In this document: positions 9,349 to 18,419 of the stretch, one piece after another
Position numbering within the stretch: the stretch's first letter is position 1
How the letters are laid out: every line of letters begins with the position of its first letter
From: G963662905 sp965230045
GTDB lineage: Bacteria > Bacteroidota > Bacteroidia > Bacteroidales > WRLA01
Length of the DNA stretch: 64,000 bases
Assembly (NCBI GenBank): GCA_965230045.1
Contig: OZ245940.1
Coordinates: 1,798,001-1,862,000 of the forward strand
Direction of reading: 5' to 3'
Program-made: the position numbers and the translations under genes
The notes under the pieces: generated by a model
Seen by the model: only the letters and a program-made list of their open reading frames with translations
Told to the model about the DNA's origin: nothing
Databases searched by the model: none

Positions 9349-10197
9349 ATGCGTAAAATTTTACTATTGTGTGCAGGATTCTACCTGTGTATTCAAGCCT
9401 ATGGCGGATCGGGTGATACCTTGAGCAGGTGTCGTGTCGGATTGTTTTATAGTTACCTCAATATCAGTCAGGAATTAACATCATATTCGAGCTGCAATTG
9501 GATTGATGGCAATAAAACCGATGATTATAACTGGACTGATGAGGAAATCGATGACCTTAATACGTATGTGGATATTAACCAAATTTGGTCAATAATTGGT
9601 CTTGATTTTGGTGTTGATATTTATAAGCAAAAGGATAAGCCTTTTGAGTTAACGGCACAGATCGGAGCGGGTTATCCCATTTTCAAACATCAGGAAAAGC
9701 AGAAATCCAATGGGGATGTTCTTTTTGAAGGCCAGCAGTCGGGGATGGACTTCATCGGTCAAATAGGATTAGGTTTTAAATATAAATACAAATCCTGGAT
9801 GTTTTCTGCGAACCCTGTGTTCAAAGTTTTATATGTGAATTCAGATAAGGTGGAATATAATTACCTCCCGGAAGGAGGCTATACTACAGTGTATAAGTTT
9901 AAAAACACAAGTTTCTATTCGCGATTGGATTTACTGGCTGAGCGCGGATTCAATAATTTTCAGGTTTTTGCTGGTCCCGGCTTTTACATTTATTCTAATA
10001 CCATTGATTTTGATATTGAAAAATCTTCGCAAAGCCAGGAGTTTAAGGACGAAATCACCATGGAATTTAAATCAACCGAAAATGTTGATGGTGTCGTCGG
10101 ATTTAAGTGGGATTTCTATGATCGCTTCTCCTGGGGGTCGATGGCGAGAGTAGGGAGTGATTTTAATATTGTTACAGGTATAACCTATAAATTTTAA
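9349..10197 (+). CDS. exported barrel-like protein of unknown function, 282 aa
   Basis: An N-terminal signal peptide (MRKILLLCAGFYLCIQAYG) precedes a strand-rich protein with alternating aromatic and hydrophobic residues, ending in ITYKF. A terminal aromatic is typical of outer-membrane barrels, so outer-membrane location is likely. An AAGGAG ribosome binding site precedes the ATG at good distance, unusual for this phylum. Only 16 nt separate it from the next gene, a large T9SS cargo protein, so they form a unit. I do not recognise the family. Possible roles are a membrane anchor or partner for that cargo. Confidence 0.72.
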   Translation: MRKILLLCAGFYLCIQAYGGSGDTLSRCRVGLFYSYLNISQELTSYSSCNWIDGNKTDDYNWTDEEIDDLNTYVDINQIWSIIGLDFGVDIYKQKDKPFELTAQIGAGYPIFKHQEKQKSNGDVLFEGQQSGMDFIGQIGLGFKYKYKSWMFSANPVFKVLYVNSDKVEYNYLPEGGYTTVYKFKNTSFYSRLDLLAERGFNNFQVFAGPGFYIYSNTIDFDIEKSSQSQEFKDEITMEFKSTENVDGVVGFKWDFYDRFSWGSMARVGSDFNIVTGITYKF

Positions 10198-10199
10198 AA

Positions 10200-10216
10200 A
10201 AGGAGGAATCATTATG
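10200..10216 (+). promoter_or_regulatory. strong Shine-Dalgarno before the 953-aa cargo gene
   Basis: AGGAGG lies about 9 nt before ATG 10214 and is complementary to the CCTCC at the 16S 3' end in this window. It confirms the start codon. Confidence 0.75.
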
Positions 10217-13075
10217 AAACTTAATATTTCAACACTACTGATTTTTAGTTTGCTGGCTTCTGCGGCTTTTTGTGATCATGACCGCAGCCCGGTAAAATTT
10301 AAGCATAGCAGCCATGAATTATCGGATGAAACCAAAGCCCTGTCTCAATACATAAATTTTCAAAAAAATAAATTTATAAATTTTGATGGTCAGGTTTATT
10401 GTCTCAGCTACCACACCAGCCAATATACAGGCGACCCGTACCACTTGATTATTTTCCGTGACCTTTATTTGTATTCCTATGATACTAAAGATAATAATTA
10501 CTCGGAAATATTGCATCAAAGTTATGATGAAGAGCCCGGAATAATGCCATCAGGCGATCATGCTGCCTTTTTTGGATATGCCGGTTACCTCTGGTATTTT
10601 GCGGAAAATAATGGTGTATGGATCAGTCGTTTTAATCCCCAGACCAAAGTGCTGGATCAATTCGAATATCCTTATCCTCAGGGAAATGATAGTTATAACT
10701 ACTCTGCTGCCTGTGTTATGGACAGCACAATATATGTCTTCAAATACGGAAACAGTTCAATTATCGCGGATATCTATGGCTTTGATGAGGCAAGTCAGGA
10801 GTTGGAGTACCTGAAGTCCGAAACAATTCAGTCTGGAATAAGTGAATATAAAGCTGTTGCGTCGGCAGAGGCATTTATGGATAAAGATAATATCCTTAAA
10901 ATTGCTTTTACAACCTACGATTATCATGATAATAAAGGGGAAGCCTGGTTTTATAATCCGGAGACCCAAAATAGTGGCATGTTTTTCTCGAAAAGCGACC
11001 TTGCTGATATAAAACTGGCTTTTGGTTCAATGCAGGCTGAAGGAGAGTCTCAGGCATGGGATGAAGGACAGGCAACTGCTTCAAACCCGAATCGTATGTC
11101 CGTGTTTTTCGTGAAAGACGATAAAGAAAAGCACAAGAATAAAGTTTATAATAAACGCTGCCCCATTGGGTTTGTGCAGTTTGTTTATGGTAATGAAAGT
11201 TTTCAGCGCCTGACGGATGATGAGTGCAGGGTGGTTTTGCCCAGTGATGATTACTATGCAAAAGGTGAAGACAATGCAAAGATTTTTGTAACCTATAATT
11301 ATGTCGCAGTTGATAAAACGCTTGCTATTCCCGGTAATGATGGCTGTCAAAAACAAATACTACTGGTTAATGCAGATAAAAAAATGGAGTCTAATTTTTC
11401 CTATTTTAATTCGGATATCTATATGAACGACCCATATGACAACCGGCCTTCTACTAATTTTATCGACGAATCTTTTGAGGGCCTTGATGTACGGGATTTC
11501 TGGACATTGGTCGGAATTACCGATGGGGCACCACCTGCACCAATTGATTGGGAAGTCTGGGAAGAGAACTACAGCAATAACCTGGAACCTACAGAACTGG
11601 AATTGGTCTCCGAATCGGAATCTTTAGTCACAATGGAGATATCTGCTGAGAATTCTTATACGCAAGCAACAAAGATTGAGGCAGAAATGGAAGCGCATAT
11701 TGTCCCGAAACTTGAGCTCACCGGAGGTTATAGCTCGAAATTTACTCAGGCAAACGAAAATGTTAATGAATTTAGCCAAAAGCTGTCTTATAGTATTACT
11801 CAATCCCTGGGACTTAATGAAGCCAGCCAGGAAACAGCACAATATTTTTATTTAGTTCCTGAAATTACACGATATAATTATAAGTTGTATCCCTGGTGGA
11901 ATGATGCGGGAAATCTTCCGGTGAGCGGAGTAGATGATTATATGTTTAAAACAACGAAGCATCAGCTAAAAGTTGAGCCTGTTGAAATATCTGAATTTCC
12001 TCATTCTATTAGTGAACCCAATGATCCGGATATGATGGATTGGCTGCTTCGCGGAGATTCAAATGAAGAGGGTTCTGTGGCGAACTATGCCAAAAATTAT
12101 GGCGTTTTTCCGGCCAGTGTCGGATGGACCAATAATTCGGCGGGACAGATTGCGGAATTAGTCAAAGAAGATATCAGTATGCAGGAACAGAAGTATTCCT
12201 ATTCAACAGAGGTTGAATATTCTGCGGGTTTTAAATTTCCCAAGATTTTTGAATTTGAAAAAGAGTGGGGGAATGAATTGGAATACAGCATGAGCAGTTC
12301 CGTGGAATCAAGCCTTAAAAAAACTGTTAAGGTAGATTATCATAATATGGTTGAAGCTTCAAAAGGAATTATGTGCGAAGAGCTTAGCGTTGATGCATAT
12401 CTTTTTACGCCAAACAATCAAGTGGACTGGTGGTATTATGAAGGTCTCCCAAATGGTTTTAAACCCTGGTATATCGCTTATGGAGTGAGTATGGTTTCCA
12501 AAGACAAAGCTGTATTGCTTTCTCCTTCAGTTCAACAACAATTTTATAAAAACCAGCATTTTGATTTTTCATGGGAAACTTCTTCGCAGAATTCCGCACT
12601 TTTTATTGCCAGTTCTCCCAATATCCGCCCGGAAAATATTGTGTTTAAAGGAAATTACGCAAGAAATCTAAAAGAAAGTTCACCGGAATTGCTGCCTGGA
12701 GTATATTATTGGTGCGTTGCAGCTGTTGATGGGGACGGACAGCTGTGTTGGTCCGAAGTGCGCTCTTTTGAAATTGTAGATCAGAATTATTTCAAAGATT
12801 TCATGGATAGCAAATCCGGATTTTCTATGAAAATTTTCCCTAATCCTGTTTCTGTAGAAGAAGTATCCGTTTCGTTTGAGGTATTGCAGGAAGGTCCTGT
12901 GGAAATCTTCATTCAGGATATGCTGGGACGTGTGGTTTATACTGAAAGCTTAGGTGTCATGCAGGAAGGTATGTTCAGGAAAACTATACCGGTAATTGAT
13001 CTGAACGGAATGGGAATCGTTTCAGTGCGTACAACAACGGCTACTTCATCAGCTAAGATTATCCGCAGGAAATAA
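10214..13075 (+). CDS. large secreted protein with propeller-like N-terminus, possible pore-forming-like middle and T9SS sorting domain
   Basis: A 953-residue protein with signal peptide MKLNISTLLIFSLLASAAFC. Residues about 45-400 carry repeated strand blocks (LYLYSYDTKDNN, GYLWYFAENNGVWISRFNP) suggestive of a beta-propeller. The middle (about 465-780) has two long Ser/Thr/Glu-rich alternating stretches (TKIEAEMEAHIVPKLELTGGY; STEVEYSAGFKFPKIFEFE) that resemble strands of aerolysin/ETX-type pore formers; this is inference. A fibronectin-like domain (about 785-855) precedes a T9SS type-A domain with the FPNP motif (KIFPNPVS) ending AKIIRRK. It is expected at the cell surface or released. It is probably co-transcribed with the barrel-like gene upstream. 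Confidence 0.8.
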   Translation: MKLNISTLLIFSLLASAAFCDHDRSPVKFKHSSHELSDETKALSQYINFQKNKFINFDGQVYCLSYHTSQYTGDPYHLIIFRDLYLYSYDTKDNNYSEILHQSYDEEPGIMPSGDHAAFFGYAGYLWYFAENNGVWISRFNPQTKVLDQFEYPYPQGNDSYNYSAACVMDSTIYVFKYGNSSIIADIYGFDEASQELEYLKSETIQSGISEYKAVASAEAFMDKDNILKIAFTTYDYHDNKGEAWFYNPETQNSGMFFSKSDLADIKLAFGSMQAEGESQAWDEGQATASNPNRMSVFFVKDDKEKHKNKVYNKRCPIGFVQFVYGNESFQRLTDDECRVVLPSDDYYAKGEDNAKIFVTYNYVAVDKTLAIPGNDGCQKQILLVNADKKMESNFSYFNSDIYMNDPYDNRPSTNFIDESFEGLDVRDFWTLVGITDGAPPAPIDWEVWEENYSNNLEPTELELVSESESLVTMEISAENSYTQATKIEAEMEAHIVPKLELTGGYSSKFTQANENVNEFSQKLSYSITQSLGLNEASQETAQYFYLVPEITRYNYKLYPWWNDAGNLPVSGVDDYMFKTTKHQLKVEPVEISEFPHSISEPNDPDMMDWLLRGDSNEEGSVANYAKNYGVFPASVGWTNNSAGQIAELVKEDISMQEQKYSYSTEVEYSAGFKFPKIFEFEKEWGNELEYSMSSSVESSLKKTVKVDYHNMVEASKGIMCEELSVDAYLFTPNNQVDWWYYEGLPNGFKPWYIAYGVSMVSKDKAVLLSPSVQQQFYKNQHFDFSWETSSQNSALFIASSPNIRPENIVFKGNYARNLKESSPELLPGVYYWCVAAVDGDGQLCWSEVRSFEIVDQNYFKDFMDSKSGFSMKIFPNPVSVEEVSVSFEVLQEGPVEIFIQDMLGRVVYTESLGVMQEGMFRKTIPVIDLNGMGIVSVRTTTATSSAKIIRRK

Positions 13076-13107
13076 TCCGGGAATTCTGTAAAACCACTGT
13101 ATTTGTT

Positions 13108-13149
13108 AAACCATCCTTTTGCATTTTATAATCAAAAGGGTGGTTTTTT
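13108..13149 (+). terminator. rho-independent terminator after the T9SS cargo gene
   Basis: AAACCATCCTTTTG (13108-13121) pairs with CAAAAGGGTGGTTT (13133-13146) with one mismatch, followed by a T-run. It lies 32 nt after the stop codon. Confidence 0.85.
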
Positions 13150-13162
13150 AGATTGATTGATG

Positions 13163-13170
13163 TATTTTTG
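13163..13170 (+). promoter_or_regulatory. putative -7 box for the FUSC gene
   Basis: TATTTTTG fits the Bacteroidota TAnnTTTG -7 consensus and lies 40 nt before ATG 13211, just after the upstream terminator. No convincing -33 TTTG was found at the usual spacing. Confidence 0.35.
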
Positions 13171-13210
13171 ATGAGAAGTAGCTAGCGAATAATTATTTGG
13201 AAAAAACTCT

Positions 13211-15367
13211 ATGCTTGCAAAGCATCTTATAAACAGGGCCTTCAAATCGAAAAATGTCAGACCATCTTATATGAAAGGTTTGCGTTTCGCTTTTTTAGTT
13301 GCCGTTCCTTTGATTGTGGCTCATCTCACAGCTGATGTTTCAGTGGCCTTCAATTTTGTGTTGGCTGCACTTTTTGCCATTTTGGCCGATATGGGCGGAG
13401 TTTCGCGAAGGAAAACGATGCAGAATTTTTTGTTGGCTATTTTGATAAATACCCTGGCTGCTGTAGTGGCTACTTCTGCTGCAGGCACATTATGGGCTGC
13501 AGTTGTTGTTACCTTTTTTTGGCTCAGCAGTGCTGCTATGCTCGGTATTCTGGGCAACTCGGGTGTTATGATGTCCATGTCCGGTTCTATAGTTTTTGTG
13601 CTTCTGGTGTCCAATCCTTTAAAAACCGGTTCTGCAGTCCTGCTTGCATCCGAATTTATTGGGGGTGGTTTCTGGGCAATGATAGTTGCCCTGTTCATTT
13701 GGCCGATTGATGCTTATAAGCCTCAGCAAAAAGCGTTGGCAGCTGCATTTACAGCGCATTCGGCATTTTTAAAGAGCTTTAGCAAGATTCTTCTTGCAGG
13801 TGAAACTTCGGATGTAGTAAAACATAAATTACTGGCTAAAGAGCAGGCGTTTACGCAAAGCATTCAGCTTTTTCATCAAATGTCGGCATCAGGAAGGAAA
13901 GGGCGTTACAGCCGTTCCGAAAAAGAAAGCCTGTACGTTCTTTTGGCTCAGTCAGTTGAGCGGGATCATCGCGCATGTATCGTAATTAATGATATGATCT
14001 TGCTCCAGCAGCAAAAGGGAGAAAGCAAGCTGAATAATGAACTGAAGTCAGGATTTTTTGGCCTGCTTTCTGAATTTCATCAGAAAATGGCAGTCTCAAT
14101 AAATCAAAAGAAAAAAAGCGAAGATGAGCTGGAGTCACTGCTCGACAAAATGAAGAAGCATGAGTTGATTAAAATTGCGCAACAGGAAGGGCTGACTCAG
14201 CTACTGGATGCCTTGAGGCTCTTGCTTACACGGATGGAAGAACAAATTGCCATTGTGCGGACAGGAACAGTGGATAAATCAAAAATCAGCACTTATACAG
14301 GACAATTGATCGAAGAGTGGCAAAAAGAAAGGTTTTGGCCTCGATTAAAATCCAATTTAACCTTAAAATCCAGTATTTTTCGTCATGCCCTGCGTATAGG
14401 AATATCTTCTGCAATTGCTGTTTTTATTTGTCATCATCTTGATTTTGAGAATGGTTACTGGCTCCCGCTAACTGTTGTTATCATAATTGGGCCGGCTTTT
14501 GGTGGTGATTTTTTTATCCGAAGCCTTCAGCGCGCTTCGGGAACGGTACTGGGCGGATTGTTTGCCTATTTGATTCTTCTGGTCGTTCAAGATCCTCTTA
14601 TCATCGTTTTTATTTTGGTCGTATTAACTGTTTTTGCCATGGCTTTTCAAACCATGAATTACAGTATTTCCGTTTTCTTTATGACGCCAATGGTGGTTTG
14701 CCTTTATGGTCTTAAAGGTTCATCTGGCTGGGAAATACCAGTGGAACGGGTTATGGAAACCCTTATGGGGGCAGCGCTGGCCCTGGCTGCCGGATTCTTG
14801 ATTTTTCCACATTGGGAGAAGGATCATTTTCCGGATAAACTGAGAAGTTTCTTAGCTGGTTTGCAACTGTACTTCAATGCTATTGAAAAACATGCGCAAC
14901 CTAGCGGAAAGAGTCCTCTTGAAATAATTAAAGCATACCGAAAAACAGAACTTGAAGCATCAAATGCCAGGGCATCTTTTCAGAGGATGCTGAACCAGCC
15001 GGGGATAAAATTGTTTCAAATTGAGCAATTCCAAACAATTCTGGCCCTATGTGAAAGTGTTTTTCGAAGGGTTCTTGTTTATCATTACACCAGTATCCGC
15101 TTTAAGCAAGAAGAACTGGAGGCATTTCCTGTATCGCTCTTTTCGTCAACCATTGATAATAATTTTCACTGCCTGAAGCAATTAACCGAAAAAGCAAATA
15201 TTGATTGCATGCAAAAGCAGTTTACTGAATTGCTCAAAAAGGAAAGCCCGGGTAATGACCAAGACTTTTCCGAAACCCAACAAATGTTACCTTTTATGGA
15301 GCTGCGCAGGATTATCGAAATTCAGGAAATGCTGGGAACTCAACTCTCCGAAGCCTGCAAAAGCTGA
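13211..15367 (+). CDS. FUSC-family (YccS/AaeB-like) inner-membrane protein
   Basis: The 718-residue protein has the duplicated FUSC architecture: two blocks of closely spaced transmembrane helices (about residues 25-175 and 390-540). Each is followed by a soluble helical region. Near the second block the family-type stretch FENGYWLPLTVVIIIGPAFGG and SLQRASGTVLGGLFAYLIL is easily recognised. Relatives include YccS, YhfK and the aromatic acid exporter AaeB, so efflux of organic acids is possible; the substrate is unknown. It is a single-gene unit that ends 10 nt from the convergent SDR gene, with no hairpin seen between them. Confidence 0.88.
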   Translation: MLAKHLINRAFKSKNVRPSYMKGLRFAFLVAVPLIVAHLTADVSVAFNFVLAALFAILADMGGVSRRKTMQNFLLAILINTLAAVVATSAAGTLWAAVVVTFFWLSSAAMLGILGNSGVMMSMSGSIVFVLLVSNPLKTGSAVLLASEFIGGGFWAMIVALFIWPIDAYKPQQKALAAAFTAHSAFLKSFSKILLAGETSDVVKHKLLAKEQAFTQSIQLFHQMSASGRKGRYSRSEKESLYVLLAQSVERDHRACIVINDMILLQQQKGESKLNNELKSGFFGLLSEFHQKMAVSINQKKKSEDELESLLDKMKKHELIKIAQQEGLTQLLDALRLLLTRMEEQIAIVRTGTVDKSKISTYTGQLIEEWQKERFWPRLKSNLTLKSSIFRHALRIGISSAIAVFICHHLDFENGYWLPLTVVIIIGPAFGGDFFIRSLQRASGTVLGGLFAYLILLVVQDPLIIVFILVVLTVFAMAFQTMNYSISVFFMTPMVVCLYGLKGSSGWEIPVERVMETLMGAALALAAGFLIFPHWEKDHFPDKLRSFLAGLQLYFNAIEKHAQPSGKSPLEIIKAYRKTELEASNARASFQRMLNQPGIKLFQIEQFQTILALCESVFRRVLVYHYTSIRFKQEELEAFPVSLFSSTIDNNFHCLKQLTEKANIDCMQKQFTELLKKESPGNDQDFSETQQMLPFMELRRIIEIQEMLGTQLSEACKS

Positions 15368-15377
15368 GTTTCGTTTG

Positions 15378-16178
15378 TTATTTTTTGAAATATTTTTCAG
15401 TTTGTTTTATGAGCGCTTCAACCTTATCCGGATTATATGCATCGGAAATAAGCTGGCCATACATGCCGCGGTCATTATCGAAGTATTTGCCGCTAATGCC
15501 TTCATGATCTTTGGAAACCGCCAGGTCATAAATGATATTAGAACCCTTATCGGCTGATGAATAATGGTGTCCAAAAGCTTCTTTTACCATTTTCGTGTTC
15601 AGCAGAGATCCCGGATTGAGTGCAATGACAGCTGTCGTTTCAAGTTTTTCTGCCAGATAAATGCTCCACATGGCCAGGGCTAGTTTGCTTTGGGCATAAG
15701 CGCTGCCTTCTGAAGTTCTGTAGCCGGCATTTAATGCATCCGAAGAAACAGGGGCCTGAGCTGCAGAGCTGAGGTTGATGATGCGGGCTGATGGACTGTT
15801 TTCCAACAAAGGCAGAAGCTCATTGGTAAGGAGGTAGGGCGCAAGGTAATTTACGGCCATTCGCATCTCAATACCATCTTTATTGCTTGCCTGTGGACTG
15901 TTGTAAATGCCTGCATTATTGATCAGTACATCAATTTGACTCAGTTCGTTTTTAATCTGATTGGCCATATTGCGAACAGATTCCATATCAGAAAGATCAG
16001 CGATTAAGCCGTGAATATCTTCGTTTTTGGTAGTTGCTATAATCTCAGCTACCGTTGCAGCAACTTTTTTTTCATTCCTCCCGTGTACATACACATTATG
16101 GCCATCCTTCGCCAGCATCAATGCCGCCAGTTTGCCAATTCCGTCTGTGCTTCCGGTGATGATTATGTTTTTTTTCAT
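15378..16178 (-). CDS. short-chain dehydrogenase/reductase
   Basis: A 266-residue NAD(P)-dependent SDR with a Rossmann fold. The nucleotide motif TGSTDGIG occupies residues 8-15, NNAG follows near residue 88, the catalytic Ser lies in INLSS, and YAQSK (YxxxK) near residue 159. The layout resembles the retinol dehydrogenase/WW-oxidoreductase-like group of classical SDRs; the substrate is unknown. It follows the radical SAM gene by 39 nt on the same strand and may share a transcript with it. Confidence 0.92.
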   Translation of the reverse strand: MKKNIIITGSTDGIGKLAALMLAKDGHNVYVHGRNEKKVAATVAEIIATTKNEDIHGLIADLSDMESVRNMANQIKNELSQIDVLINNAGIYNSPQASNKDGIEMRMAVNYLAPYLLTNELLPLLENSPSARIINLSSAAQAPVSSDALNAGYRTSEGSAYAQSKLALAMWSIYLAEKLETTAVIALNPGSLLNTKMVKEAFGHHYSSADKGSNIIYDLAVSKDHEGISGKYFDNDRGMYGQLISDAYNPDKVEALIKQTEKYFKK

Positions 16179-16217
16179 GATATTGCTTTTGTGTTTAAAT
16201 TATTATGAAGCTGTTAA

Positions 16218-17090
16218 TTACCAGGAAAATGTGTTCAAAATTTCCTGCGCGCCAACAGGGTTGCTAGAAATTGCATGATTTACCTCATTCAGGAAAGTTG
16301 TTTTGTTGGCCGGGAACGATCCCTTGATCGAAACAATGTTATTGCCGTGGTCGCCCCAATAAAAAGTGTTGAAATTCATGTTTTCGAGCAGGAATTTTTC
16401 TTCTTCTAGAATTTGCATGGGCGTGGCCTGAACGAAAGCTCCGGATTCAATTTCCTGTGCCAGTTCTGTGCCGGGCTGCACGGCAAGCGCCATAGGTGCA
16501 ATTTCTTCGGGTTGCAGGATGTTGAGCAAATCCACCGTTGCTTTGATATGCTCCTCAGAGCGTCCGCGTCCGCCCAAACCAAAAATGAAGGAAGCCAAAA
16601 CGCGTATGCCTGCCTCTTTGGCTTTGGCCGCACCTTCGATGGCCTGCGCTGCGGTCATGCCTTTTTTAACGTTTTTCAAAATATCATCATCACCCGATTC
16701 CAGGCCAACATATGCCATATCCAAGCCGGCTTTATGGAGCAGTTTCAGATCCTCTATGGATTTTCTGCGGAAATCATTATAACTGCTGTAGAGCGAAATC
16801 TTCCGGCATTCGGGAAAAGTACTTTTGATTTTCTTCAGTATATTTAAGATAAAATCTGTTTTCATGGCCATCACGTTTCCATCAATCAGGAAAAATGACG
16901 AAACATGTGGATATAAAAGACGTGCTTCTTCGATATCATTGTAAATGTCTTCCAGAGGCCTGATGCGGAATTTTTTTTCCCGAAACATATCGCAAAATGT
17001 ACACTTATTGTGTGTACAGCCGATAGTTGTCTGTATAAGCAGGTTATTGGCCTCCATCCAGGGCCTGTAAATTTTGCCTTCGTAATGCAT
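16218..17090 (-). CDS. B12-independent radical SAM protein of unknown substrate
   Basis: A 290-residue radical SAM enzyme. The cluster-binding motif near residue 24 is GCTHNKCTFC, a C-x4-C-x2-C spacing typical of the COG1032 subgroup, rather than the common C-x3-C-x2-C. A SAM-contact GGE-like segment is replaced by LIDGN, and YVGLESGDD and FIFGLGGRG follow in the barrel. No extra cysteine-rich or TRAM domain is present. The reaction is not predictable. It is followed by the SDR gene on the same strand and preceded by a terminator-like hairpin, so it may head its own unit. Confidence 0.88.
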   Translation of the reverse strand: MHYEGKIYRPWMEANNLLIQTTIGCTHNKCTFCDMFREKKFRIRPLEDIYNDIEEARLLYPHVSSFFLIDGNVMAMKTDFILNILKKIKSTFPECRKISLYSSYNDFRRKSIEDLKLLHKAGLDMAYVGLESGDDDILKNVKKGMTAAQAIEGAAKAKEAGIRVLASFIFGLGGRGRSEEHIKATVDLLNILQPEEIAPMALAVQPGTELAQEIESGAFVQATPMQILEEEKFLLENMNFNTFYWGDHGNNIVSIKGSFPANKTTFLNEVNHAISSNPVGAQEILNTFSW

Positions 17091-17152
17091 TGTATATAAA
17101 ATTGTTGTGATAAATGTTCAGGCGATATGCCTAAAGCTATGAAGAGGAAATT

Positions 17153-17184
17153 AAATCCCCGGATTTATATTTTCCGGGGATTTT
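17153..17184 (-). terminator. terminator after the nitroreductase gene
   Basis: AAATCCCCGGA and TCCGGGGATTT form an 11-bp GC-rich stem around a loop of about 9 nt. Read on the minus strand it lies 26 nt after the nfsB-like stop and is followed by ATTTAATTTC. It may also be the plus-strand end of no known gene. Confidence 0.75.
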
Positions 17185-17209
17185 GTAATGGTTTTACTGC
17201 ATTGAGCAA

Positions 17210-17869
17210 TTACACGATTGTCATGATCTCGTCTTCCGCTAAACGCGATTTTGGCGTTTTGTCCGGTGAATTGAAATCGGTTTCAGTGCGATATCCAAGA
17301 GAAACTGCAACTACGGAAGTGAAGCCTTTTTCACGCAGGCCAAATTCTTCGTCAAGTTTTTTGAAGTCAATGCCTTCCATTGGGAGTGCATCAATTTTTA
17401 ATGCTGCTGCACCTAATAAAAGCGTGCCCAGACTGAGGTAAACCTGCTTGTCCATCCAGTGCTGCTGGTCTTTCAGGTCGAGGCGATGAATGTCTGCAAA
17501 AAGGTTTCGCGCACCAAAAACCATGTTTTTGATTTCGTCATTCGGATAGCGGCCATCTTTTTCTTCGCTGTCAAGCAAGTGATGCATATACTCAGGTTGA
17601 ACATCGGTGCGTGTACAAAAAACCACAACATGCGATGCATTGAGCACTTTAGCCTCGTTGAACTGGAAAAAACCTTGCGTTCCTTTGGCTACGCGCTTTT
17701 TGCCTTCTTCGGTGCCGGCAATTAAAAAGTGCCATGGTTGAATATTGGTGCTCGAAGGACTCATGCGCAAAAGAGCCTTGATTTGTTTCAGGTTTTCTTC
17801 AGAGATTTTTTTCGTTGGGTCAAATTCTTTGGTAGAATAACGCCAGTTTAAAATTTCAGTTACGTTCAT
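17210..17869 (-). CDS. nfsB: NfsB-like oxygen-insensitive NAD(P)H nitroreductase
   Basis: A 219-residue FMN-dependent nitroreductase very like enterobacterial NfsB in layout and length. It has an RYSTKEFDP N-terminus (phosphate/FMN contact), SPSSTNIQPWHF, LNASHVVVFC, WMDKQVYLSLG and a C-terminal EKGFTSVVAVSLGY...PKSRL. It reduces nitroaromatics and quinones by two-electron steps in the cytoplasm. It lies 48 nt downstream of a YgiN-like monooxygenase gene; the pair suggests quinone or electrophile handling. Confidence 0.95.
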   Translation of the reverse strand: MNVTEILNWRYSTKEFDPTKKISEENLKQIKALLRMSPSSTNIQPWHFLIAGTEEGKKRVAKGTQGFFQFNEAKVLNASHVVVFCTRTDVQPEYMHHLLDSEEKDGRYPNDEIKNMVFGARNLFADIHRLDLKDQQHWMDKQVYLSLGTLLLGAAALKIDALPMEGIDFKKLDEEFGLREKGFTSVVAVSLGYRTETDFNSPDKTPKSRLAEDEIMTIV

Positions 17870-17917
17870 TTTTGTTATTTTTATATTGATAAATCATTTT
17901 TGTTCAGCATGGATGAG

Positions 17918-18214
17918 TTACGCGATCTGTGTCATCTCAAAAACAGTGAATTCATCTATAGCGCCTTCTGTAAGCCTTTTGTATTTGGCCAGATGTTCGT
18001 TGTTCATATGTTTTTGCCATAACTCACGGTTTTGCCAGTTTTCGAAAAACAGAAAACGGTTTGGGTTTTCATTATCCTGATGCAGGTCGTAATTTATGCA
18101 ACCATCTTCGGTACGGGTTACGTCAATAAGTTTGAGCAATTCTGCTTTAACCATTTCTCCCTGGCCTTCCCTGGCCAGTATGTTGGCTACTATGGTGAGT
18201 TTTTCGTTCTTCAT
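17918..18214 (-). CDS. antibiotic-biosynthesis-monooxygenase (ABM) domain protein, YgiN-like
   Basis: A 98-residue single-domain ferredoxin-like fold protein. It shows the ABM pattern: an early strand (KLTIVANILAREGQGE), a central ECTEDGCINYDLHQD-like segment (here RTEDGCINYDLHQD) and FLFFENWQNRELWQKHMNNEHL. YgiN acts on quinols, and others of the family are small-molecule monooxygenases or reporters of oxidative stress. It is the first gene of the minus-strand unit, with nfsB next, facing a divergent AraC regulator across 205 nt. Confidence 0.88.
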   Translation of the reverse strand: MKNEKLTIVANILAREGQGEMVKAELLKLIDVTRTEDGCINYDLHQDNENPNRFLFFENWQNRELWQKHMNNEHLAKYKRLTEGAIDEFTVFEMTQIA

Positions 18215-18261
18215 TTATTATGATATTTTTTTTGTCGATGACTAGTGAACTATTGATGATG

Positions 18262-18269
18262 CAAAACTA
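18262..18269 (-). promoter_or_regulatory. putative -7 box for the ABM/nfsB unit
   Basis: On the minus strand this reads TAGTTTTG, matching TAnnTTTG, about 48 nt before the ABM start. No clear -33 box. It lies in the divergent region where an AraC-type regulator could bind. Confidence 0.35.
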
Positions 18270-18387
18270 CAGCATCCAAAGTAGGTGGCTTTTGTATTTA
18301 TCATGGAAAAAATTGTATGTTTATTGGTTAAAACATGAATATTTCTTGCATTAACGGAATTTTAAGAGATTTTCATTCGTTTTGACT

Positions 18388-18395
18388 TACTTTTG
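18388..18395 (+). promoter_or_regulatory. putative -7 box for the AraC-family gene
   Basis: TACTTTTG fits TAnnTTTG and would start transcription near 18402. This places the in-frame TTG at 18393 inside the promoter and favours ATG 18420 as the start codon. No clear -33 box was found. Confidence 0.4.
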
Positions 18396-18419
18396 CACCG
18401 AAATACCAATATTTGTACA

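Noticed and set aside
13321..13698. A minus-strand frame of 125 codons in the FUSC gene
   Set aside because: It is a shadow of the transmembrane coding sequence.
15368..15377. A terminator between FUSC and SDR genes
   Set aside because: The gap is only 10 nt and no hairpin is visible.
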